This document shows, piece by piece, positions 16,363 through 25,440 of a stretch of DNA of 64,000 nt. The stretch comes from Planomicrobium sp. CPCC 101079. Lineage in GTDB: Bacteria > Bacillota > Bacilli > Bacillales_A > Planococcaceae. The DNA lies in contig NZ_VOHC01000011.1 of NCBI RefSeq assembly GCF_007859275.1, positions 1-64,000 on the forward strand, given 5' to 3'. The position numbers were made by a program, and so were the translations under genes. Every line of letters starts with the position of its first letter. Positions within the stretch are counted from its first letter, which is position 1. The notes under the pieces are model-generated. The model ran no database searches and was not told the DNA's origin. It worked only from the letters and a program-made list of their open reading frames with translations.

Positions 16363-17067
16363 TACACCGCGTTTATTTCCCCATACAAGCGTATGAAGCT
16401 GCGGCAAAACTTTGGCATCGTTCATGATCGGGGAACGGACGGAATGGTCGATCAACCATTCGTAGCGTTCCAATAAATCTTTTACAAGCCGGGCATCGTC
16501 GGTTGTGATTGTATCGCTATTGCCGGTCTGCAGAAAGAACGGAACCTCCGGATAACGCATATGAACCTTTTCCGCGTACTTGAAATCATCTTCATCAAAA
16601 ATTACCACTTTTAAACTGGCATTCGCACCAATCAAGTTCTCCATGAAGAAATCTAATTTGCCGAAATCGGTTTTCATGCCAGAACTTGGCGGTTTCGGCG
16701 ACAGCGTGATGTCATCAATGTTGCGAAGCCAATCTTGCCACATAGAGCCTTGCGTTTCAACTGCAACTTTCCAGCCGTTCTGGTGGCATAAATCGACCAG
16801 TTCGCCAATTCCTTTATGAAGGGCTGGATTGCCGCCGGAAATTGTCACATGGGAGAAGGCATCTCCGCCGATTTGCCGCAGTTCTTCTATAATTTCTTGC
16901 GGCTGTTTGGAAACGCTTTTGCCGGTGCCGTCCCATGTAAAACTGGAGTCGCACCAAGCGCACGAATAATCACAGCCGGCCGTGCGGACGAACATCGTTT
17001 TTTGCCCCATAACCATGCCTTCGCCTTGGATTGTCGGACCGAACACTTCCATTACCGGAATCTTCAT
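16360..17067 (-). CDS. queE: 7-carboxy-7-deazaguanine synthase QueE
   Basis: 235-aa radical SAM enzyme converting 6-carboxytetrahydropterin to 7-carboxy-7-deazaguanine in queuosine/preQ1 synthesis. The cluster motif is CDYSCAWCDSSF (Cx3Cx2C); N-terminal FGPTIQGEG binds substrate and SAM. The start at 17067 gives a 4-bp overlap with queD; the frame open upstream to 17139 lies inside queD. Third gene of queC-queD-queE. Confidence 0.95.
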   Translation of the reverse strand: MKIPVMEVFGPTIQGEGMVMGQKTMFVRTAGCDYSCAWCDSSFTWDGTGKSVSKQPQEIIEELRQIGGDAFSHVTISGGNPALHKGIGELVDLCHQNGWKVAVETQGSMWQDWLRNIDDITLSPKPPSSGMKTDFGKLDFFMENLIGANASLKVVIFDEDDFKYAEKVHMRYPEVPFFLQTGNSDTITTDDARLVKDLLERYEWLIDHSVRSPIMNDAKVLPQLHTLVWGNKRGV

Positions 17068-17489
17068 GCTAAGTCCTCCTGTCTCGGACGGTAGACAACA
17101 TAGCTCGTCGGCGTTTCTCGGACAATCACCTGGAGGCATTTCGGTTTGTTGCCACGGGTATTGAGTACATCCTGGATTGAAATCCAGATCTGTTCCGCCA
17201 AAAGTTCTGTGGTCGGAAACTTGTCTTTGAATTCCGGATGATCATTCAAAACCGAATGGTCATATTTTTTATGGACAATATCTTTTAGCAGTTTAAAATC
17301 GATCAAAAACCCGATCGGATCGAGTTCATTGCCGCCGATCGTGACGTTGACATGGTACGTATGCCCGTGGACCGCCTGGCATTTCCCTGCTTCCTCGCTT
17401 GGGATGAAATGTGCAGCGGAAAAATTCATATCTTTATTCAGTTCAAAACGGTAAGGATGGGGAATAGATGGGTAAAATTGCTGCATCAT
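17064..17489 (-). CDS. queD: 6-carboxy-5,6,7,8-tetrahydropterin synthase QueD
   Basis: 141 aa, PTPS fold. Zinc-binding histidines in FSAAHF and [10 protein letters not shown], the catalytic cysteine in GKCQAVHGH, and the substrate glutamate near the C-terminus. Converts dihydroneopterin triphosphate to 6-carboxytetrahydropterin. Its ATG overlaps the queC stop (ATGA), implying translational coupling. Confidence 0.94.
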   Translation of the reverse strand: MMQQFYPSIPHPYRFELNKDMNFSAAHFIPSEEAGKCQAVHGHTYHVNVTIGGNELDPIGFLIDFKLLKDIVHKKYDHSVLNDHPEFKDKFPTTELLAEQIWISIQDVLNTRGNKPKCLQVIVRETPTSYVVYRPRQEDLA

Positions 17490-18151
17490 TTCATGGCACC
17501 TGCCGCTTTTTGCTCTAAATATGTTTTCAAGCCTTCGTTCCGCAGTTTACAAGAAGGGCATTCGCCGCAGCCGGTGCTCGGGATGCCTTCATAGCACGTC
17601 AACGTTTTTTCCTGGACAAATTCCAAGGCGCTGAGCTGGTCGGACAATTCCCAAACGCCAGCTTTATCGAGCCACATTAACGGAGTATGAATGATGAATT
17701 GCTTATCCATTGCCAAGTTTAATGATACGTTCAATGAACGAATAAATGTATCCCGGCAATCCGGATAACCGCTGAAATCGGTCTCGCTTACACCTGTGAT
17801 CAAATGGCGCGATCCGATGGCATCAGCATAAACCGCCGCAAAGGACAGAAACAGTAAGTTTCTCCCTGGAACGAAAGTGGATGGCAATTCACCTTCTTCA
17901 GCCGTGATGTCAATATCATCACGTGTCAGTGCATTGGCTGACAATTGGTTGATCAATGTCATATCCAATACTTTGAAAGTCACGCCGAGTTCTTTTGCAA
18001 TATTACGCGCTACTTCGATCTCAGCGGAATGGCGTTGGCCGTAATCAAATGTTACTGTCGCAACTTCGCTAAAATTTTTCAATGCCCAAAAAAGGCATGT
18101 TGTGCTGTCTTGGCCGCCGCTGAAGACGACAACCGCTTTTTCATTTTTCAT
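17486..18151 (-). CDS. queC: 7-cyano-7-deazaguanine (preQ0) synthase QueC
   Basis: 221-aa PP-loop enzyme using ATP and ammonia to make preQ0. Signature [10 protein letters not shown] at the N-terminus and zinc cysteines in [11 protein letters not shown] near the C-terminus. The reading frame stays open upstream to 18337, but the start at 18151 is fixed by the family N-terminus and by the AAGGAG that forms the 3' part of the preQ1 riboswitch; the upstream extension would run through the aptamer. First gene of the operon; queF is not in this window. Confidence 0.95.
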   Translation of the reverse strand: MKNEKAVVVFSGGQDSTTCLFWALKNFSEVATVTFDYGQRHSAEIEVARNIAKELGVTFKVLDMTLINQLSANALTRDDIDITAEEGELPSTFVPGRNLLFLSFAAVYADAIGSRHLITGVSETDFSGYPDCRDTFIRSLNVSLNLAMDKQFIIHTPLMWLDKAGVWELSDQLSALEFVQEKTLTCYEGIPSTGCGECPSCKLRNEGLKTYLEQKAAGAMK

Positions 18152-18160
18152 TTTATCTGA

Positions 18161-18197
18161 CTCCTTAGTTTTTTTGAGAGGGAGTTTGCGAACCTCT
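18161..18197 (-). promoter_or_regulatory. PreQ1-I riboswitch
   Basis: On the minus strand the sequence is AGAGGTTCGCAAACTCCCTC followed by an A-rich linker and CTAAGGAG. This is the class I preQ1 aptamer layout: a P1 hairpin (AGAGG...CCCTCT), an A-rich tail docking in the minor groove, and a loop-pairing segment that includes the Shine-Dalgarno. Because AAGGAG is part of the pseudoknot and the queC ATG is 9 nt downstream, regulation is probably translational: preQ1 hides the ribosome-binding site. Confidence 0.92.
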
Positions 18198-18213
18198 TTT
18201 TCGAACACTGTCA

Positions 18214-18243
18214 ATAATACCACAGGCTCGTTGTTGGTGTTAA
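18214..18243 (-). promoter_or_regulatory. SigA-type promoter of queCDE
   Basis: Minus strand TTAACA (18243-18238), 18-nt spacer, TATTAT (18219-18214); transcription would start a few nt before the preQ1 aptamer. Confidence 0.6.
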
Positions 18244-18370
18244 AAAGAACTTTAAGAATACAATTAATATCAACCGCGGTCCATTGTGAACAATAAGGGT
18301 TCCAGGTAATATTTGGATAAGTGAGAAAGCACAACACTGTAAAAGAAAAGCAACAACAGGAGGGATGGAA

Positions 18371-19753
18371 ATGAGCAGAAAGAAAAGTTGGCTAATTGGA
18401 ATCGTGGTTACCGTAATTGTTTCTATTGGCCTGCTGACTTTTGTTTTGCCGCAAATGAAAACTGGGCCGGAAGAAGGTGAACTGGATCCGGAAGCCAGTG
18501 CTTCCTACGGGCTCAAAGTGGTATTGGATGAAGAAGGGCAATTCCAAATTACTGCGGAAATCGACATAGTGAATCATTCGGAAGACGTGTGGGAAACGAT
18601 CGGTTTTTATTTTATTCCGAATGCGAATGACGAGGAAGTGCTGCCAGAGCTCATACAAGACCCGGCAGACTCGAATATTTCCTCAATAACGAATGAAGCA
18701 GGAGCACTGCAGTATGAGTTGACGAACAACAAATTACTGGTCCAACTGGACGAAGAAATGCAACCGGGTGAAAAACAGCTGCTCAAGATAGTTTATACGA
18801 TGTCACTGTCGGAAGACGGAATACGCCTGTCCCGGAACGGAAACAATTATTATCTGGCGCAATGGTATCCAATGCTCGCTTTTTATCAAGACGGCTGGAC
18901 CATTGAGGATTTTGATCCAAAAGGTGAATCTTACCACACATCTTACAGCGACTTTACAGTGGAATATGAACTGCCCGGGGAGTTTTATGTGGCAACTTCA
19001 GCAGACGACGGAAAAATTAGTCCAAGTTCTAGTGGAACAGTTCAAGGCGAAAACATCAAAGATTTTTATATGGCGCTCATGGATCCGGAAGAATGGACGA
19101 CTGAAACGAGACAAGCGAACGATACAACATTGCGGATGTTTTTGCCGGTTGGGTCGGATATAACCGAGGAAACTGCAGAGCTTGCGGTCGATGCATACAG
19201 TTATTTTGAAGAAAAAATAGGGGACAATCCGTTTCAGGAGCTGGACATTATCGCAAATGACGGCTATATGGAATACCCGAATGCCATAGAAGTCGCATCT
19301 GACAAGGAAAATTTAGAAAGCGTGCTTGTCCATGAAATTGGCCATCAATGGTTTTATTTCCTCGTGGCAAACGACCCTTTTGAGCATGCATGGGTCGACG
19401 AAAGCATTACTGAATATGCAACGGCCCTATTTTTAGAGGACCGATATGATAGCGGGGAATACGGCTTCGAATCAGCTGTGTTCATGGCGGAATACTACGA
19501 CACCAATAAGTTCAGCAACCTCCCATTAGACGAATATGGGGAAACGGAATATTACGCCACGATTTATGGGAAAACCCCGCTTATTCTAAGGGATTTTTTT
19601 GACGGTCAGGGCCGAGAAGAAGCATTCGGGTTTTTAGCGGCCTACTACAAAGAATATCAATTCCAGAATGTAGACACTGAAACTTTTAAAAGGTTCTTTA
19701 ATGAGTATTTTGGAGAAGACCATAGTGGGTTTTTCGAGGATTGGCTGCAATAA
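18371..19753 (+). CDS. Membrane-anchored M1 family metallopeptidase
   Basis: 460 aa. One N-terminal membrane helix (about 7-26) then an extracytoplasmic gluzincin: zinc motif HEIGH (321-325) with the third ligand E344 after exactly 18 residues (VDESITEY), the aminopeptidase-N pattern. The usual GxMEN exopeptidase motif is replaced by the region [12 protein letters not shown] just upstream. Acts on peptides outside the membrane; substrate unknown. ATG 18371 is chosen because AGGAGG is 7 nt upstream; the in-frame ATG 18365 touches the Shine-Dalgarno. Divergent from queC and followed by a broken lipoprotein gene. Confidence 0.85.
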   Translation: MSRKKSWLIGIVVTVIVSIGLLTFVLPQMKTGPEEGELDPEASASYGLKVVLDEEGQFQITAEIDIVNHSEDVWETIGFYFIPNANDEEVLPELIQDPADSNISSITNEAGALQYELTNNKLLVQLDEEMQPGEKQLLKIVYTMSLSEDGIRLSRNGNNYYLAQWYPMLAFYQDGWTIEDFDPKGESYHTSYSDFTVEYELPGEFYVATSADDGKISPSSSGTVQGENIKDFYMALMDPEEWTTETRQANDTTLRMFLPVGSDITEETAELAVDAYSYFEEKIGDNPFQELDIIANDGYMEYPNAIEVASDKENLESVLVHEIGHQWFYFLVANDPFEHAWVDESITEYATALFLEDRYDSGEYGFESAVFMAEYYDTNKFSNLPLDEYGETEYYATIYGKTPLILRDFFDGQGREEAFGFLAAYYKEYQFQNVDTETFKRFFNEYFGEDHSGFFEDWLQ

Positions 19754-19816
19754 ATCTGGAGAATCTGTAATCTTAATTTTTCCGCTTCGTTTAATTGAAA
19801 AAAGAAGGTGACTGGC

Positions 19817-20286
19817 TTGAAAAGAGGTTTGTTGTTCGGATGGATAGTGGCTTTGGTGATTTTTTCAGCTTGCCAAGCTAACGGGGCAGTAGAAGATGGA
19901 AAAGGAAATGCGGTAGTTGAAAAAGGAAATGCAGAAGCGAAAAAGATAACAGCCCCGAAGACACCGTGTTGGACCGGCACGGAGAACTGACGAACGAAGA
20001 GCGCTTTACCGCTTTTTTAAAAAATGTGACATTAGAGAAAAAAGATCGGATTAACATTATATCTTTTACTACAGAAGGCGATCCAATTGGCAATGAACTT
20101 ATTTTTGACGGCTCGATGATAAAGTTAGTTGTCGATTCCACGAAAGACCAATTCGGCTCTGGAAAAGTTACAGAAATAATGTGCAAGACAATCAAAGAAG
20201 CCGAATCAGCAGAACAAATTGACTATGTGCTTGAAGGCTGTAACGAAGGAGACGGGGATATAATAGTTTTGGCGAAGTGGAAATAA
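19817..20286 (+). pseudogene. DUF4362-like lipoprotein gene broken by a frameshift
   Basis: The first part (TTG 19817, RBS GAAGG) encodes a lipoprotein signal peptide with lipobox IFSAC. After residue about 42 the frame runs into a stop at 19990. The remainder, with conserved HGELTNEERF, TTEGDP, FDG and CK motifs of the DUF4362 family, continues in the -1 frame to 20286. Adding one A to the A5 run at 19940-19944 restores a continuous protein of about 156 aa (AKKDNSPEDTVLDRHGELTN at the junction). Function of DUF4362 is unknown. Either a real null allele, a phase-variable tract or a sequencing error. Confidence 0.75.
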
Positions 20287-20296
20287 CGAATTTGAA

Positions 20297-20335
20297 AAGG
20301 GCCGGTTCTATATTTTTAGAACCGGCCCTTTCTTA
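20297..20335. terminator. Bidirectional terminator
   Basis: 12-bp perfect stem GGGCCGGTTCTA / TAGAACCGGCCC, loop TATTTT, T-rich flank; separates convergent broken genes. Confidence 0.88.
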
Positions 20336-20343
20336 TTGAAGTA

Positions 20344-20554
20344 CTAGTAAATATCCGCCAAAATTTTCGCATAGCCAAAAGGCAATAGGGAAGCAGCCGC
20401 TAACCCAATGAAGATGGAAGCGGCAGAAAAACCAAAGAATTTCCTGCGTGAAATTTCTTTTCGCTGAAAGAAGATAGTAAAAGCCTTAATAAGATAAAAA
20501 AACCGTCATAAAAATGAGTAATGCTGAAAAAGCGCTTGCTAAAATGATTTCCAT
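20344..20554 (-). pseudogene. Small two-helix membrane protein gene broken by a frameshift
   Basis: Minus strand, 15 bp after the YndJ-like gene, with RBS AAGGAG and ATG at 20554. The frame reads MEIILASAFSALLIF... and stops after 22 codons at a T7 run (20496-20502 on the plus strand as A7). Removing one base joins it to an open frame ending at 20344 (…FFGFSAASIFIGLAAASLLP…), giving about 69 aa with two hydrophobic segments. Family not recognised. It is the last gene of the yndG-yndH-yndJ-like operon. Confidence 0.6.
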
Positions 20555-20568
20555 AGTCCTTCTCCTTT

Positions 20569-22167
20569 TCATTCATCTTTAGGTTCGATCACATAATCTA
20601 TCGTAAGAAACGGCAATGAAAAAATCTTCATTTTATGAATGGCTCTTAGGCAGCCAGAGTGTGTTTCCTCTAGCAAAAACCGCTCTCTTAATGGAAGTTT
20701 AAAGAGATACTGTGATGCCGCCAAATAAATTCCAGCATCGGAAGCTGCATCCCCGCAGCTTGTCAGCAGCAGCTTTTCACCTTGCTGCTCTAATTCCAGA
20801 ATGCCGATCATGGACGCCCCCGGAAGAGGCAGCGCTACATTCATATAGGCCCGGCCCTTTGTCTGGTGGATAGAATACAGAGCGACAAAAATCACTTCTT
20901 CGTCTATTTTGCGAAGCCATGCCCTGGGGAGCTTTCGGCCGTCTGACGCTTGATCCAGCGCTGTAATAGAGCCTGTCATTTCGATTTGATTGTTGGAGAG
21001 CGGCAAATTCAATTGCTGCATGCTGCGGCTCATCAGCCGATATATGCGGGCAAAAGGTTTGAACCAAGCATGCCACTGCACTTCCGCAAACAAGCGGTAA
21101 CGGCCTGTGTTCTCATAAAAATCACGGATGACATAAGGCAGTGTTTTTGAGTTGACGGCCGGTCCATAAGCCGCCATATCATCCACCAAACAGGCAAATG
21201 TTTTCGTTGGATCCGTATAATCCTTCACCAGTTGTTGGCCTACCGTCTGTCTTCCTCTGATTTTACTGACTGGAAATCCTTTTTTTATCGCCTTAGGTGC
21301 CGGAGGGTGAACAGCCCAGCCGATAAACCCGCATAAAGCAAACCCCACTGCATTAAAGAAACCATGGAATTGGAGCATAAAGCCGATACTGACAGAATTG
21401 GGGCCAAAAGAATTTCCATAGGCGTATAACAAAGAAAAAAGAATCGCGATTCCTAAAGACCCGAATGATAAACGGACGAGCCATTTTTGCCAAGAGCTAA
21501 AAAAGGGGGCTTTGAACGATAGATAGATAAGGCTGTAAATTGCAAAGATATAAAGCAGAACTGAAAAAAACTCAACCCACCGTGAGAAGGTAATGCCAAA
21601 AGCAAGAACAATGGGATTGATTAAGATAAGCGTACACGCAATCTTATACAAGCGTGTCTTTGTTGAACGTCCAAGAAATCCGGCGAAAACCGGCAGCAAG
21701 AAAGCGGAATAGTGAAAATGAATGCCGGTCAGCCAGGTGATAATCGGAGAAAAGCCTGTTTCGAGTCCCGCTTCATAAGCGAAAAACCAAGCACCGCCAA
21801 TCGCCAAAAAAATCATGGCGGCATCAAGTGCGAATTCCTCCAAATCGCTAAAGCCCCTATGGAGAAAACGTTGAAGTCCGGTCCAAGCAACCAGCAAAGT
21901 ATAGATTAAATAAAGAAAAGCTAAAACTCCGTCCCACTTGGTTGACCCGGTGATTTGCAGCAAGCAGACGGCAAGAAGGGCTGGAGCTGCGATGAAAAAA
22001 TAATGCCTGTATATGAAATCTTCTTTGTTTGTCACAATCAGCAGTAAAAGTGGAACAAAAAGTAACTGGGCAGCTGTCAGCATCAAAAAATACCAAGGTC
22101 CAGAGATGAATAATACACTTATAAAAAATAAGGCGGCATGTAGGAGCAGGAGCAGTTTAAAGTTCAT
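20569..22167 (-). CDS. yndJ: YndJ-like polytopic membrane protein
   Basis: 532 aa. The N-terminal about 300 residues form some nine or ten membrane helices (YndJ domain); the C-terminal about 230 residues are soluble. A basic linker (PKAIKKGFPVSKIRGR) separates them. The start at 22167 overlaps the yndH stop by 11 nt and has AAGGAG upstream; an extension to 22233 would lie within yndH. Function unknown in B. subtilis as well. The three-gene order SRPBCC/DoxX, DUF4166, YndJ matches B. subtilis yndG-yndH-yndJ. Confidence 0.75.
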   Translation of the reverse strand: MNFKLLLLLHAALFFISVLFISGPWYFLMLTAAQLLFVPLLLLIVTNKEDFIYRHYFFIAAPALLAVCLLQITGSTKWDGVLAFLYLIYTLLVAWTGLQRFLHRGFSDLEEFALDAAMIFLAIGGAWFFAYEAGLETGFSPIITWLTGIHFHYSAFLLPVFAGFLGRSTKTRLYKIACTLILINPIVLAFGITFSRWVEFFSVLLYIFAIYSLIYLSFKAPFFSSWQKWLVRLSFGSLGIAILFSLLYAYGNSFGPNSVSIGFMLQFHGFFNAVGFALCGFIGWAVHPPAPKAIKKGFPVSKIRGRQTVGQQLVKDYTDPTKTFACLVDDMAAYGPAVNSKTLPYVIRDFYENTGRYRLFAEVQWHAWFKPFARIYRLMSRSMQQLNLPLSNNQIEMTGSITALDQASDGRKLPRAWLRKIDEEVIFVALYSIHQTKGRAYMNVALPLPGASMIGILELEQQGEKLLLTSCGDAASDAGIYLAASQYLFKLPLRERFLLEETHSGCLRAIHKMKIFSLPFLTIDYVIEPKDE

Positions 22168-22768
22168 GCGCTTTGAATTCTCCTTCGTATGAAAATAAGA
22201 GGCCCAAAAACGGATTCGTAATCTGGACATCAATCGTGAAGACGCCTTTTTCTTCTGAATATCCTTCTGTCACCTTTGTGGCGCCTTGAAGCAACTTCGG
22301 CAGTGGAATTTCAATAGGGCCAAGAACGATCCGCTGCTTAAGGGATTGAATTCGCATATGGCCTTCCGGCGATACAAAAAACGCCAACTCCGAATAAAAC
22401 AGGGGTGGCTCCCCCAAATAGTCTTTCACTATTTTGCTTTTGGAATTGCGGCTCATCAGTGCATTGAAGCTCCTCGTTTTGTTTGGAAAAAAGAACGTCC
22501 GCTCCCAGAATACTTGTTCTTCGCCGTTTGCGCCTTTTTGTCTTGTGTTGATGATCGTAAACGGAATATCAGTTCCCGATTCCGGAAATAAAAACTTCCG
22601 TTTTGCACCGATTAAAAAAAGAGGCAACAGCCAACTTGATCCGCGGGTGATATTTTTCATGACGCCATTTGCTTTGAAAGGCGACGTGTCAGGCAATTCG
22701 TATCTTTTTTGGAGCATGGGGTGGAGTTCGTTAAATTGGCTTCCTAATACTTCTTTGTATATGGACAT
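22157..22768 (-). CDS. yndH: DUF4166 protein (YndH-like)
   Basis: 203 aa, soluble; features the DUF4166 pattern LHPMLQKRYELPDTSPFKA near the N-terminus and a beta-rich body. Family function is not known. It lies 12 bp after the yndG-like gene and overlaps the yndJ-like start, so it is translated from the same operon. RBS AAGGAGAATTCGGG is clear. Confidence 0.78.
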   Translation of the reverse strand: MSIYKEVLGSQFNELHPMLQKRYELPDTSPFKANGVMKNITRGSSWLLPLFLIGAKRKFLFPESGTDIPFTIINTRQKGANGEEQVFWERTFFFPNKTRSFNALMSRNSKSKIVKDYLGEPPLFYSELAFFVSPEGHMRIQSLKQRIVLGPIEIPLPKLLQGATKVTEGYSEEKGVFTIDVQITNPFLGLLFSYEGEFKAHEL

Positions 22769-22780
22769 CCCGAATTCTCC

Positions 22781-23683
22781 TTATCGTTTACGTTTGCAGC
22801 TCCGGGCAGTAGGCAAATTTTTGCTTAGCCCAAATCCGATGATTGAAAGTACGAAAAGCGCTAAATTGAATGTCAATGGATTGAATGGATGGACAAAAGA
22901 CGCAGATTCTGCTAGAAATGCCGAAACGGTCAAGGCTGGAAAAAGCACCAATTGAAGCCCGAATAACTTCCGTTTGTCTTTATATAAGAACCAAATGCAA
23001 CCGAACAATATTTCGGCTACCCCGATCAATAAGACGGCTGATTCCGCCTGGCTGGCGGAAGTTCCAAGCAAACTTTGTGCCATCGATACTTCCTGAGGAT
23101 GCAGCCCTAGCAGTTTTGGGACGAGACCTTGGTAAATCCAAACAAAAGAGAATAGAAAAGCGATCAGCCAAGAACTGAAAAAACGTATGTATTGGGGAGC
23201 GGGAGTTTCACCCTTTTCCAGCCATCTTTTCAAAACATCAAAGCTCAATGCAGTAGCCCATCCTATGGCAGGGCGAAAAAAGAAAAAATCAACAAATCGG
23301 CCGATTTTCCCCCAATTCACGTTGTAATCATATTGTGTTAGAAAGTTGACTGAATTTGCATGTGTCCGGTATTTCCAATAGCCTTTCCCTTCACGGATGA
23401 TAGACATAGGCTGTTCAGTGCCAAAGTGCAGGGACGAAGTTCTCGATCCGTCTTTGCCGTCAAATGAACCGATGCTTTTCCCCCAGCCGGCGATGGCTAA
23501 ACCCAGGCCTATCACTGTTTGATATAAAAAATGCTGGGTCTCGTTTTCTTCTTTCGGCAAATATGTGATGGATGAAAAACGGAGATCCCATTGTTCATGA
23601 AGTTTTGGCGTCTGTGTAGCCTTCCATAAACTTTCCATATCAGATTGAATATCAATCTCTACATAAATAGGTTTAATTTTCAT
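22781..23683 (-). CDS. yndG: SRPBCC-DoxX fusion protein (YndG-like)
   Basis: 300 aa. An N-terminal START/SRPBCC-like soluble domain (about 1-150; opens YVEIDIQSDMESLWKATQTP) is followed by a DoxX-like membrane domain of about four helices (about 160-300). The SRPBCC fold binds hydrophobic ligands, and with the membrane partners this suggests handling of a lipid or quinone-like molecule, which is inference only. First gene of a three- or four-gene minus-strand operon; RBS AGGAGGAG. Confidence 0.75.
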   Translation of the reverse strand: MKIKPIYVEIDIQSDMESLWKATQTPKLHEQWDLRFSSITYLPKEENETQHFLYQTVIGLGLAIAGWGKSIGSFDGKDGSRTSSLHFGTEQPMSIIREGKGYWKYRTHANSVNFLTQYDYNVNWGKIGRFVDFFFFRPAIGWATALSFDVLKRWLEKGETPAPQYIRFFSSWLIAFLFSFVWIYQGLVPKLLGLHPQEVSMAQSLLGTSASQAESAVLLIGVAEILFGCIWFLYKDKRKLFGLQLVLFPALTVSAFLAESASFVHPFNPLTFNLALFVLSIIGFGLSKNLPTARSCKRKR

Positions 23684-23822
23684 AATTGCTCCTCCTTTGA
23701 TAAGCTTAGCATAGGGAGTAGTTAAAAGGACCTAAACTAATAGAAAACTTGTATGGAAATCAAGGACAGAAAATTCGTGCGAAAAGTTTTGGGTTTTAAA
23801 CTTAAGAAAATGAGGCGATGGG

Positions 23823-24338
23823 ATGAAAATTAGAAGAGCTGTTATATCTGACGCCAAAGGAATAGCAAAAGTTCATGTAGACAGCTGGAAAACCACTTAT
23901 GCGCAAATTCTTCCTGCCAGCTATTTAACTAGTCTGTCATACGAGCAACGCGAACTACTTTGGTTGAATAATATGGAAAGCAGCGAAGTTTTTGTAGCAG
24001 AGGGAAAAGATGGAGAGATTGTCGGATTTTCCACTGGCGGGCCGGAGAGAAGCGGAAATTACCCAAAGCATATCGGTGAACTTTATGCTATTTACATTTT
24101 AGAAGAATACCAGCGCCGAGGCTTAGGAAAAGCATTGGTCCAGCCAGTCATCGAGCAGTTGCAGCAACAGAATATTGACGGCATGGTCGTTCTGGGGCTG
24201 GAAGACAATAGTTCACGCTCTTTTTATGAAGCGCTTGGAGCAAAGGAAATTGATAATATATCGATAAAAATAGCTGGAACCAATCTGAATGAATTGGTGT
24301 ATGCCTGGGACAATATCCGGCAGATTTTCCCCACATAA
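23823..24338 (+). CDS. GNAT family N-acetyltransferase
   Basis: 171 aa. Acetyl-CoA pyrophosphate loop is YQRRGLGKALV and the C-terminal part NSSRSFYEALGAKEID is typical of the general GNAT fold. N-terminal VHVDSWKTTYAQILPASYL resembles acetyltransferases that modify small molecules in Bacillaceae. Substrate unknown. It follows a 140-bp gap from the divergent yndG operon; RBS is a modest GAGGCGATGGG. Confidence 0.8.
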   Translation: MKIRRAVISDAKGIAKVHVDSWKTTYAQILPASYLTSLSYEQRELLWLNNMESSEVFVAEGKDGEIVGFSTGGPERSGNYPKHIGELYAIYILEEYQRRGLGKALVQPVIEQLQQQNIDGMVVLGLEDNSSRSFYEALGAKEIDNISIKIAGTNLNELVYAWDNIRQIFPT

Positions 24339-24377
24339 AGTGCAAGAAGAAGGGTTCACTATAACGACCAACGAATT

Positions 24378-24407
24378 TTGATGCTACCGCTATATGCTGC
24401 ATACAAT
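24378..24407 (+). promoter_or_regulatory. SigA-type promoter of the MDR oxidoreductase gene
   Basis: TTGATG (24378-24383), 18-nt spacer, TACAAT (24402-24407). Confidence 0.55.
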
Positions 24408-24454
24408 CACAAATTGCCGGGTATATGCATACGGTAAAGAAAGGGGAATCGTCC

Positions 24455-25390
24455 ATGAAAGCAATAGTAATCGAACAGTATGGTGGAATTGAAGAGTTGA
24501 AAGAACGCGAAGTGGCGCGTCCGGCAATCAATAACGATCAAGTTCTGCTTGAAATTCATGCGACTTCCATAAATCCGATTGATTGGAAATTGCGGGAAGG
24601 GTATCTAAAAGAGATGCTGCCATTCGAGTTTCCGATTATCCTTGGTTGGGATGCTGCTGGTGTTGTTGTGGAAACCGGAGACAATGTCACTAAGTTCAGG
24701 GAAGGCGACCGGGTTATTACGAGGCCGTTGACAACACGCCAAGGCACATATGCAGAATATGTGCCGGTAGAAGAGCATTTGCTTGCGAAGATGCCGGACA
24801 CCATGAGTTTTGAAGAAGGAGCAGCGATTCCGTTAACGGGATTGACTGCATGGGAAGGGCTTGTTGAAATTGCCGGGGTAAAGGAAGGCGACAAGGTTCT
24901 TATTCATGCGGGAGCTGGAGGCGTCGGGACATTCGCAATACAAATCGCCAAAAGTTTTGGCGCATATGTCGCGACAACTGCCAGCTCCAAAAACGCGGAA
25001 TTGCTCCAGTCGCTGGGAGCTGACCGGGTCATCGACTATAAAAACGAAGATTTCAGCGAAGTTCTCAGCGAGTTTGATATTGTGCTGGATACAATCGGCG
25101 GGGAGACTCGAACGAAAAGCTTTGGCGTATTGAAAAAGAAAGGAATGCTGGTATCGATTGTTGAACCGGCAACAGAAGGGGAAGCGGAAAAGTATGAAGT
25201 GGAAATCCGCTATTTCTTTCTTGAACCGGACGGGGAAAAGCTGCAAAAACTCGCGGATTTATATGAATCGGGCCAATTGAAAGCAGTCATCGGCGAGACA
25301 TTTGAATTTACCGAGAAAGGTTTGAAAAATGCCCATAAAATAAGCGAAACCAATCATGCTCAAGGGAAGTTAGTGATTCAGATTAAATAA
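24455..25390 (+). CDS. NADP-dependent MDR oxidoreductase (zinc-less)
   Basis: 311-aa quinone-oxidoreductase-like member of the medium-chain dehydrogenase superfamily. N-terminal GroES-like domain with NPIDWKLREG; Rossmann motif HAGAGGVGTFAIQIAK; TASSKNAELLQSLGADRVIDY binds the cofactor phosphate region. No catalytic or structural zinc ligands are seen. Likely reduces quinones or enals in the cytoplasm; B. subtilis yogA is a plausible relative. ATG 24455 is chosen (AAAGGGG upstream) and the 10-codon upstream extension is rejected. Confidence 0.82.
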   Translation: MKAIVIEQYGGIEELKEREVARPAINNDQVLLEIHATSINPIDWKLREGYLKEMLPFEFPIILGWDAAGVVVETGDNVTKFREGDRVITRPLTTRQGTYAEYVPVEEHLLAKMPDTMSFEEGAAIPLTGLTAWEGLVEIAGVKEGDKVLIHAGAGGVGTFAIQIAKSFGAYVATTASSKNAELLQSLGADRVIDYKNEDFSEVLSEFDIVLDTIGGETRTKSFGVLKKKGMLVSIVEPATEGEAEKYEVEIRYFFLEPDGEKLQKLADLYESGQLKAVIGETFEFTEKGLKNAHKISETNHAQGKLVIQIK

Positions 25391-25398
25391 GCAACGAT

Positions 25399-25436
25399 AA
25401 AAAAGCAAGCAGCGGTGACTCGCTGCTTGCTTTTTT
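25399..25436. terminator. Bidirectional terminator
   Basis: 16-bp perfect stem AAAAAAGCAAGCAGCG / CGCTGCTTGCTTTTTT between convergent MDR and uspA genes. Confidence 0.9.
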
Positions 25437-25440
25437 GGGG

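Noticed and set aside
18152..18337. 62-codon N-terminal extension of queC
   Set aside because: It would be translated through the preQ1 aptamer and promoter; family members begin at the ATG 18151.
19940..19946. Programmed -1 frameshifting in the DUF4362 gene
   Set aside because: The slippery context is G-AAA-AAG, which re-pairs poorly in the P site, and no downstream stimulator is evident; an indel is simpler.
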